Shown here piece after piece: positions 18,244-21,785 of a DNA stretch of 21,785 bases. Each line of letters opens with the position of its first letter. Positions within the stretch are counted from its first letter, which is position 1. The notes below the pieces were generated by a model. It did not search any database, was not told the DNA's origin, and worked only from the letters and a program-made list of their open reading frames with translations. Made by a program: the position numbers and the translations under genes. Origin of the DNA: Phenylobacterium sp. CCH9-H3 (GTDB taxonomy: Bacteria > Pseudomonadota > Alphaproteobacteria > Caulobacterales > Caulobacteraceae). Where the stretch lies: NCBI RefSeq assembly GCF_001557235.1, contig NZ_LSJI01000032.1:1-21785 (forward strand), given 5' to 3'.

Positions 18244-18528
18244 TCAGCGAAGGCCGGAAGTGCCGGCGTTGCGGCCTTGGGAGGCCGCAGCTTTCGCAGG
18301 AGCGACGATGCCGCCACGCGGATCCGAGGTCGAGGTCACCAAGCCGCGATCGGCCCACGCCTGCAGGTCGGTCAGCGAATAGACCACCCGTCCACCGAGC
18401 TTCCGGTAGGTCGGTCCGGTGCCATATGTTCGGTGCTTTTCGAGCGTGCGCTCCGACAGCCCGAGAAAGCGCGCGGCTTCCTCTGTCCTGAGGTAGCGTG
18501 GCGGCATGGGGGCGGCCGTTTCGTCCAT
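18244..18528 (-). CDS. rdfS: AlpA/excisionase-like helix-turn-helix protein (RdfS-like)
   Basis: The 94-residue product is a MerR-like winged-helix protein of the AlpA/excisionase type: RYLRTEEAARFLGLSERTLE (about residues 11-30), GPTYRKLGGRVVYSLTDLQAWAD (37-60), then a variable tail. In ICEMlSym and Tn4371-type elements the protein at this place, upstream of repA/parA, is the recombination directionality factor RdfS, which favours excision and can also control downstream conjugation genes. GGAGG lies eight bases before the ATG at 18528. It is 14 bases from repA. Without an integrase in the window, the excision role is inferred from family and neighbours. Confidence 0.82.
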   Translation of the reverse strand: MDETAAPMPPRYLRTEEAARFLGLSERTLEKHRTYGTGPTYRKLGGRVVYSLTDLQAWADRGLVTSTSDPRGGIVAPAKAAASQGRNAGTSGLR

Positions 18529-18614
18529 GATCGAACCTCCGTGGTTTCGCGGCGCCTGCCTCGGACAGGCGGCGGATTGCGGTCACGGTGGCGCGATTGC
18601 GGCGGTCGGCACGA

Positions 18615-18642
18615 TGTCGAAGTAAAGGAGATAAGTTCGACA
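18615..18642. promoter_or_regulatory. Inverted repeat upstream of the rdfS-like gene, candidate activator site
   Basis: TGTCGAA (18615-18621) and TTCGACA (18636-18642) form a perfect 7-bp inverted repeat with a 14-base, AT-richer spacer, about 90 bases before the rdfS-like start and just after the upstream gene's stop. Half-sites about two turns apart suit a dimeric regulator. Given the FseA-like gene immediately upstream, an FseA-responsive promoter is a plausible reading. Confidence 0.5.
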
Positions 18643-18654
18643 CCCTTTGGGGGG

Positions 18655-19215
18655 TCAGCGGTCTCGGCGTGGCCGACGCAAGATCGAACGATAGCCGCCC
18701 TGGACGAGCTTCGCGCCGTCTCTAGCCAGGCGAATGGTCGTCTCGCGGATTGCGCTGCCTACCCACGAGGCTGCGTCGTGATCATGTTTGGGAAAGACGG
18801 CGTCGGCGATTGCACGATACGTCGCTCCGGATGCCCGACCGTCGAGGACGCGCAGCATTTCGCGCGCCCGCTTTTGTCGGGATCGGGTGATACGCGGATC
18901 CGGCGGGACGGTTTTTCCAGCGAGAGCCGCCCAAAAACGAGCCAGCGCGCTCAGGCGGTCGGGCGTAAGCTCATCGAGAAGGACCATGGCCGCGAGACTT
19001 CCGGCACCGTCGCGGAAAGAAGCGTCGAACTTTTCGCCCCGGATCTGAAGGCGCAGCATCTCGCCATCGATGCCATTTATGGCCTGCGCCCTGATGAAAT
19101 CGTCAAGTGAGGGAGGCGTGTGAGCCGTCGGGATTTTGCCGAGGACGACGATCGATGGATCGAAGTGGGCGTCCCAAAAGACTGGAGAGACGATTGCAGA
19201 TGCAGAAGGGTCTGC
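18655..19215 (-). CDS. fseA: C-terminal half of the FseA-like activator (DUF2285), read by +1 frameshift
   Basis: This frame carries the DUF2285 domain: family-like sequence begins ADPSASAIVSPVFWDAHFDP right at the shift point, continues through SLDDFIRAQAING, and ends with MLRVLDGRASGATYRAIADA and RETTIRLARDGAKLVQGGYRSIL. The frame has no start codon between its upstream stop (TGA near 19257) and ATG 19059, yet family sequence is present throughout that interval, so translation most likely enters from the upstream frame. Joined at CCC 19219-19217 by skipping one base, the fusion with the 5' ORF is 251 residues. In ICEMlSym(R7A) the equivalent Msi171 is fused to Msi172 by programmed +1 frameshifting to give FseA, the activator of rdfS. 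A plain frameshift mutation or sequencing error is the alternative. Confidence 0.75.
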   Translation of the reverse strand, partial: ADPSASAIVSPVFWDAHFDPSIVVLGKIPTAHTPPSLDDFIRAQAINGIDGEMLRLQIRGEKFDASFRDGAGSLAAMVLLDELTPDRLSALARFWAALAGKTVPPDPRITRSRQKRAREMLRVLDGRASGATYRAIADAVFPKHDHDAASWVGSAIRETTIRLARDGAKLVQGGYRSILRRPRRDR

Positions 19216-19411
19216 CGGGAAATCGCAACCCCCATCGGGATGTAAACTCCCGGGTCAGTTCTTCGGTGTTGTCGCCTGCCTGGAGGAATTCGTCGTATGA
19301 TCGCCGGTACTCGGTGTTTCTCCGCAAAAACTCCCAGGCAAGATCTCCGGGAGACAGAGCATCGACATAGTCGTAAGCGGCCTCTGACCGCCAAGAATCT
19401 TCTTCAGACAT
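19103..19411 (-). CDS. fseA: N-terminal half of the FseA-like activator (DUF6499, Msi172-like)
   Basis: The first 65 of 102 residues match the DUF6499 'transcriptional regulator' domain: MSEEDSWRSEAAYDYVDALS, then PGDLAWEFLRRNTEYRRSYD and RWGLRFP. After Pro65 the reading becomes non-family (GRPFCICNRLSSLLGRP…) and stops at 19103. The family sequence continues in the +1 frame, so the short product is what the ribosome makes without shifting. The ATG at 19411 has two GGAGG runs upstream, one nine bases away and one directly abutting the ATG. In most fused relatives DUF6499 and DUF2285 are a single protein. Confidence 0.75.
   Translation of the reverse strand: MSEEDSWRSEAAYDYVDALSPGDLAWEFLRRNTEYRRSYDEFLQAGDNTEELTREFTSRWGLRFPGRPFCICNRLSSLLGRPLRSIDRRPRQNPDGSHASLT
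19215..19222 (-). other. Candidate +1 ribosomal frameshift site (TTT CCC GG)
   Basis: The zero frame reads TTT CCC GGC AGA (codon 64 begins at 19222). If the tRNA-Pro on CCC (19219-19217) slips one base to CCG, reading continues GCA GAC CCT, giving RFP-ADPS, which is the continuation seen in relatives. CCC followed by a further pyrimidine-pairable or G base is a classic +1-prone codon. The shift is exactly one base, the sign known for FseA. Confidence 0.6.
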
Positions 19412-19500
19412 CCTCCACAGCCTCCGCAGTTTTAGCGCGCGAATTGAGCTGCGGACACGATTCCAAGTTGTGTGAGGGCTGGGAATAACGAAGGCGGAGC

Positions 19501-19527
19501 AACGTGATGCGAAACCTGCATCACGTT
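19501..19527. promoter_or_regulatory. Perfect 10-bp inverted repeat between the QseM-like and FseA-like genes
   Basis: AACGTGATGC and GCATCACGTT flank a 7-base centre (GAAACCT). The repeat overlaps the last base of the QseM-like stop codon and lies about 90 bases upstream of the FseA-like start. Neither strand has a T-run after it, so an intrinsic terminator is unlikely. An operator for a dimeric activator (for example LuxR/TraR type) or a transcript hairpin is possible. Confidence 0.55.
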
Positions 19528-19790
19528 CAGTTCACGCGGCCGGCCAGCAAACCGCTATAGCCGTTCTTCGTCATCCACTTTGCGCGCGCGAGATGCGAGC
19601 GGTGAACGCGCTCGGCACGCTCGGGCTCGGCGTTCACCGAAATCCCGAAAATCGTCTCGACGACGTCTGCCCAGGAAGCGCCTTGCGCTTCGGCATCCAG
19701 CAAACGCAGGTAAAGCTTCACATTGGCCGCGTCATACGCGGTCGGCGTCGCGCTGCTTGGCGGTTCATCAAGAAATAAGCTTGTAGTCAC
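19527..19790 (-). CDS. Small DUF2285 protein, QseM-like antiactivator candidate
   Basis: The 87-residue product (VTTSLFLDEPPSSATPTAYD…) contains a DUF2285-like helical domain: NVKLYLRLLDAEAQGASWAD, then VVETIFGISVNAEPERAERV and HLARAKWMTKNGYSGLL. Small stand-alone DUF2285 proteins sit next to the DUF6499/DUF2285 activator in these elements. In ICEMlSym(R7A) the protein in this role is QseM, which binds and blocks TraR and FseA. The GTG at 19790 is preferred because the family begins near here and GGGGA precedes it; an ATG at 19829 would add 13 residues but has no ribosome site. The antiactivator role is inferred from family and location. Confidence 0.72.
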   Translation of the reverse strand: MTTSLFLDEPPSSATPTAYDAANVKLYLRLLDAEAQGASWADVVETIFGISVNAEPERAERVHRSHLARAKWMTKNGYSGLLAGRVN

Positions 19791-19907
19791 GGCGTTCCCC
19801 GGCGCGGATATCCATCCATACTGGAGCATTTTGTTAACGATCTTACGAGCGAGCTTCTAGCGCAACCCGATGAGAGGGGCGTTTGCGAGTTCGCTCCTCG
19901 CGTGCCG
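19791..19907 (-). promoter_or_regulatory. Gap between the XRE gene and the QseM-like gene
   Basis: This gap includes an AT-rich segment (GTTAACAAAATG on the minus strand near 19838-19827), which could hold a promoter for the QseM-like gene. A TAAGAT -10 candidate lies at about 19850-19845, without a well-spaced -35. A weak 5-bp hairpin (GCGAG/CTCGC) lies at 19885-19901. Nothing here is firm. Confidence 0.25.
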
Positions 19908-20150
19908 TCAGGCTTGCCCTTTGCGATCAACCACCATCACTCCCACACCACGGTCGGAGCTCAGGAACACGACGCCATTCTGTTCGAAAGCGCGCCTGAC
20001 CTCATCCCGCGTGCTCTCGTACACCTCGAGGCCACTGGCGGACTCGAGGCGCTTGAGGGCGGTCAGAGATACGCGAGCCTTGTCAGCGAGCGTCTCCTGT
20101 GTCCAACCCAGCAACGCGCGCGCGGCCCGTGATTGTCGGGCGGTGATCAT
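19908..20150 (-). CDS. XRE-family helix-turn-helix repressor, QseC-like candidate
   Basis: The 80-residue product is a minimal Cro/CI-type DNA-binding protein: ARALLGWTQETLADKARVSL, then TALKRLESASG (helix-turn-helix about residues 16-37), and a short β-like C-terminus (NGVVFLSSDRGVGVMVVD) that may mediate dimerisation. Proteins of this size beside a QseM-type gene are repressors such as QseC of ICEMlSym, which is divergent from its target; here it points the same way. GGGAGG lies nine bases before the ATG at 20150. Palindromes over its own -10 and over its start region suggest autoregulation. Confidence 0.85.
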   Translation of the reverse strand: MITARQSRAARALLGWTQETLADKARVSLTALKRLESASGLEVYESTRDEVRRAFEQNGVVFLSSDRGVGVMVVDRKGQA

Positions 20151-20161
20151 GCATGATCACC
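20142..20161. promoter_or_regulatory. Perfect 20-bp palindrome over the XRE ribosome site and start codon
   Basis: GGTGATCATGCATGATCACC reads the same on both strands. It covers the start codon (20150-20148) and most of the space back to the GGGAGG ribosome site of the XRE gene. A repressor bound here would block its own gene, and in RNA it could fold and hide the start. It also contains an out-of-frame ATG at 20154. Confidence 0.7.
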
Positions 20162-20193
20162 TCCCACTCGGACCTACGCGCACGCCAGAACTA

Positions 20194-20232
20194 CGACTAT
20201 AATAGTCGCCCTATGCCAGTTTGGCCACCGCA
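20194..20232 (-). promoter_or_regulatory. Promoter of the XRE gene with palindromic operator over the -10
   Basis: CGACTAT-T-ATAGTCG (minus strand, 20208-20194) is a perfect 7-1-7 palindrome containing TATTAT (20204-20199, five of six to the -10 consensus). TGGCCA lies 17 bases upstream as a -35 (four of six). Transcription would start about 40 bases before the XRE ATG. On the plus strand the same palindrome contains TATAAT but lacks a fitting -35. Confidence 0.55.
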
Positions 20233-20277
20233 AAGCCGACCGGGCAAACGTCAGCTGATTCGGTTGCCAGAAAGCTG

Positions 20278-20306
20278 AAAGGCCCCGACCTTCTGGCCGG
20301 GGCCTT
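20278..20306 (-). terminator. Intrinsic terminator after the second DUF736 gene
   Basis: On the minus strand AAGGCCCCG and CGGGGCCTT form a 9-bp perfect stem around a 10-base loop, followed by TTTCAGCTTTC. It begins about 12 bases after the DUF736 stop. The short T-run makes it a moderate intrinsic terminator. It separates DUF736 from the XRE promoter. Confidence 0.75.
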
Positions 20307-20317
20307 GCGCGGAGGCC

Positions 20318-20644
20318 TCAGTCGCCGCGCCGCCCGCTCGGGCGGGACCAGATCAGCGAGAAGGTATCGCCGTCCTCGTCGTCGAAGAGGTTGGCGTAGA
20401 TCGGGGCGTTGAAGCTCGGATCGTCGAGCTTGAGGCCGAGATAGTCGCGGCCCTCGTTGGAGCGCTTCGACCAGGCGGCGCCGATCTCGGCGCGGCCCAC
20501 CAGGACGCGGTGGCTGGGAGCGTTCTCGCCAGTGGCGCGGGTATCGGGGACGATGCGCACGCCCTTGGCCTGGACGCTGAGGGTGACGATTTCGCCGGTG
20601 AACTCGTTCGAGCCGGTCTTCTTGAAGGTGCCGATGGTCGCCAT
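20318..20644 (-). CDS. DUF736 family protein (second copy)
   Basis: The 108-residue product is a second DUF736 protein: MATIGTFKKTGSNEFTGEIV, VQAKGVRIVPDTRATGENAP, SHRVLVGRAEIGAAWSKRS, GRDYLGLKLDDPSFNAPIYA and NLFDDEDGDTFSLIWSRP. It shares the plan of the copy at 15138-14791 but differs at most positions, so it is an old duplication or a separate acquisition. The ATG at 20644 has GGAG about eight bases upstream. A longer in-frame reading upstream is not family-like. Function unknown. Confidence 0.93.
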   Translation of the reverse strand: MATIGTFKKTGSNEFTGEIVTLSVQAKGVRIVPDTRATGENAPSHRVLVGRAEIGAAWSKRSNEGRDYLGLKLDDPSFNAPIYANLFDDEDGDTFSLIWSRPSGRRGD

Positions 20645-21200
20645 TGTAATTCTCCGTTTTCCGTTCCCGAGCCCGCACCATTGCGGCCTCGATGGCGATC
20701 GGCAGGCCGGAGGCGGTCGACGGCGCACCCCGAAGGGGCCTGACAGCTTAGGAGGGCTTTCTTGTCTCGCGAGGAATGACGGCGCAGCCGGCAGGGGAAG
20801 AAAGTTCGACGCGGCTGTTGCGTCATAGGCGATCGAGGCGAAGCCGTACTTCGGCCAGATCAGGCCATTGAAGAGGCCGTTTGGAGCGGTCTAGGCACGG
20901 TCAGATAACGGAGAAGATGGCGACCCTCCCGCATCGGCAAGTTGGCGCAGGGTGTGCGCAGCGGCTTCGTTCCCCATCGACAGGCATTGCTCCAGCATCT
21001 CCGTCCACTGCCACCGGGAGTGTCTCTGCCTTCGGTGCACGGACGGATGCGCTGCCGGTGTTGCCCAAAGCGCTCCCCCGCGGGTTGCTTTTCGGGGCGA
21101 TGAACAATCAGCACCCACCGCTTCATCTGCAACCTCGGAGGCTACGAGGATATGCTTTGTTCGGTGCTGTTCCGGTCCGCCGAGACGACGTCGACAAAGA
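20645..21200. other. 556-bp stretch without a convincing gene, possible decayed coding remnant
   Basis: No ORF here matches a family I recognise. On the minus strand one frame reads protein-like sequence (for example TEMLEQCLSMGNEAAAHTLR) from about 21118 to a TAG at 20893-20891, and continues in the same frame after it (NGLIWPKYGFASIAYDA, SNFLPLP) until it runs into the DUF736 leader. That may be a gene broken by one stop, or a chance open frame in GC-rich DNA. A UUCG-type short hairpin (CCCCTTCGGGG, 20732-20742) has no T-run. Confidence 0.35.
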
Positions 21201-21644
21201 TCATGCCCGAGTAAGGTCCGGGCTGGATGGGCTGGGAGTCGCCACTAGTCCAGCGACCCGGAGGAAGGCGGTGATCCCGACCGCGACGGCCCCGAAGATC
21301 GAAAACGCCATCTGCCACGCTTCCGACGGCATCAGGTGCTTCACGATGCCATGGGTGGCATGAAAACCCGCGATCGCCGCCGGGGCGACGAAGGCGATCG
21401 CCACGACGAGTTTCAGCCACATCGAGCGGACGAAGGCGATCAGGAGGTGCCCGATGGCGAGCGTCATCGCCGCCGCGAGCGCGCCCACGACGACAGCGCC
21501 GGCAATGCCGGCGCCGCCTTCGTTGGCCCAGGCGCCCGTCGTCACGCCGACGAAGGCGGGCAGAGCGAAAACGGCCAAGGTGAACACCAGCCAGCAGAGC
21601 AGGCCGACGGCGAAGAGGGATGCGAGTATGGCAAAGACGATCAT
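21201..21644 (-). CDS. Small integral membrane protein of unknown function
   Basis: The 147-residue product is almost entirely hydrophobic, with about four membrane segments near residues 3-35, 46-70, 77-97 and 109-132. Recognisable stretches are MIVFAILASLFAVGLLCWLV, AFVAPAAIAGFHATHGIVKH and MPSEAWQMAFSIFGAV. Similar unnamed proteins are, as I recall, common next to conjugation genes of alphaproteobacteria, but I know no function. The ATG at 21644 is chosen because the hydrophobic domain begins there; a longer reading to 21743 would start within the neighbouring IS end. A role in envelope exclusion or pore assembly is conceivable but unsupported. Confidence 0.75.
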   Translation of the reverse strand: MIVFAILASLFAVGLLCWLVFTLAVFALPAFVGVTTGAWANEGGAGIAGAVVVGALAAAMTLAIGHLLIAFVRSMWLKLVVAIAFVAPAAIAGFHATHGIVKHLMPSEAWQMAFSIFGAVAVGITAFLRVAGLVATPSPSSPDLTRA

Positions 21645-21719
21645 GGCAGTGGTTTCCAATCGTTCATGGCTGACGATCGCGCCTCCACCACCACCACAGC
21701 GCGCCTGAAGTATAGCGAA

Positions 21720-21785
21720 TGACAAGCCGGGTGCGAATTCCACGCGATCGCGGGCACGAATTCCACGGCAAGGTGGGCGCGGATT
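21720..21785. mobile_element. End of a second, different IS21-like element (body lies right of the window)
   Basis: Starting with TGACAAG at 21720, a 23-bp unit repeats: GTGCGAATTCCACG (21731-21744), GCACGAATTCCACG (21754-21767) and GCGCGGATT (21777, cut by the window edge). Tandem terminal repeats about two helical turns apart at a TG end are the pattern of IS21-family ends. The repeat sequence is unrelated to the left end at 1-55, so this is a different element. Confidence 0.6.

Noticed and set aside
19501..19527. Intrinsic terminator after the QseM-like gene
   Set aside because: The stem is strong but neither side has a T-run and the stem is AT-mixed, so an operator or hairpin is listed instead.
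20860..21132. 90-residue minus-strand open frame starting MQMKRWVLIVHRPEKQPAG
   Set aside because: No family resemblance, biased towards Arg/Pro/Cys, no clear ribosome site; another frame of the same stretch looks more protein-like.

Overview
This is a high-GC window whose recognisable genes all lie on the minus strand. It carries the conserved core of a conjugative element of the Tn4371 / ICEMlSym / rhizobial-Ti type. Gene content (TrbBCDEJKLFGI, TraG, a VirD2-like relaxase, TraF, two DUF736 proteins, DUF2840, RepA, ParA, an AlpA-like factor, DUF6499/DUF2285 regulators) and base composition point to an alphaproteobacterium, probably a sphingomonad or a member of the Hyphomicrobiales. No integrase, att site or taxonomic marker lies in the window, so whether it is an integrative element or a plasmid stays open.

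Layout in the direction of transcription (right to left). At 21720-21785 is the outer end of an IS21-like element, with tandem 23-bp repeats. 21644-21201 encodes a small membrane protein. 20645-21200 is a poorly coding stretch. 20644-20318 is a DUF736 gene followed by a good terminator. Then comes a regulatory block: an XRE repressor (20150-19908) with palindromes over its -10 and over its start codon; a small DUF2285 protein resembling the antiactivator QseM (19790-19527); and a DUF6499/DUF2285 gene split into two frames (19411-18655), resembling the excision activator FseA, which in ICEMlSym(R7A) is made by +1 ribosomal frameshifting. The AlpA-like factor (RdfS-like, 18528-18244) follows directly.

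Next is a replication and partition block: repA (18230-17343), a 208-bp intergenic region with three 20-bp iterons and a DnaA-like box (candidate oriV), parA, a small ribbon-helix-helix partner, then DUF2840, traF, DUF736 and a lytic transglycosylase. The gap at 13782-14025 holds a nested 53-bp dyad beside an IncQ-like nic core, a candidate oriT, just upstream of the relaxase gene (13781-12042). traG, a copG-type regulator and the mating-pore operon trbB-C-D-E-J-K-L-F-G-I follow, most genes overlapping by 1-4 bases. trbI loses its C-terminus where a second, different IS21-like end (1-55) begins.

How it would work: the XRE/QseM-like/FseA-like cascade would decide whether RdfS and the downstream rep/par/tra genes are expressed. 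RepA and ParA would replicate and maintain the excised circle. The relaxase would nick oriT, TraG would couple the strand to the Trb channel, TraF would mature the TrbC pilin and the transglycosylase would open peptidoglycan. The broken trbI suggests that this copy may no longer transfer by itself.
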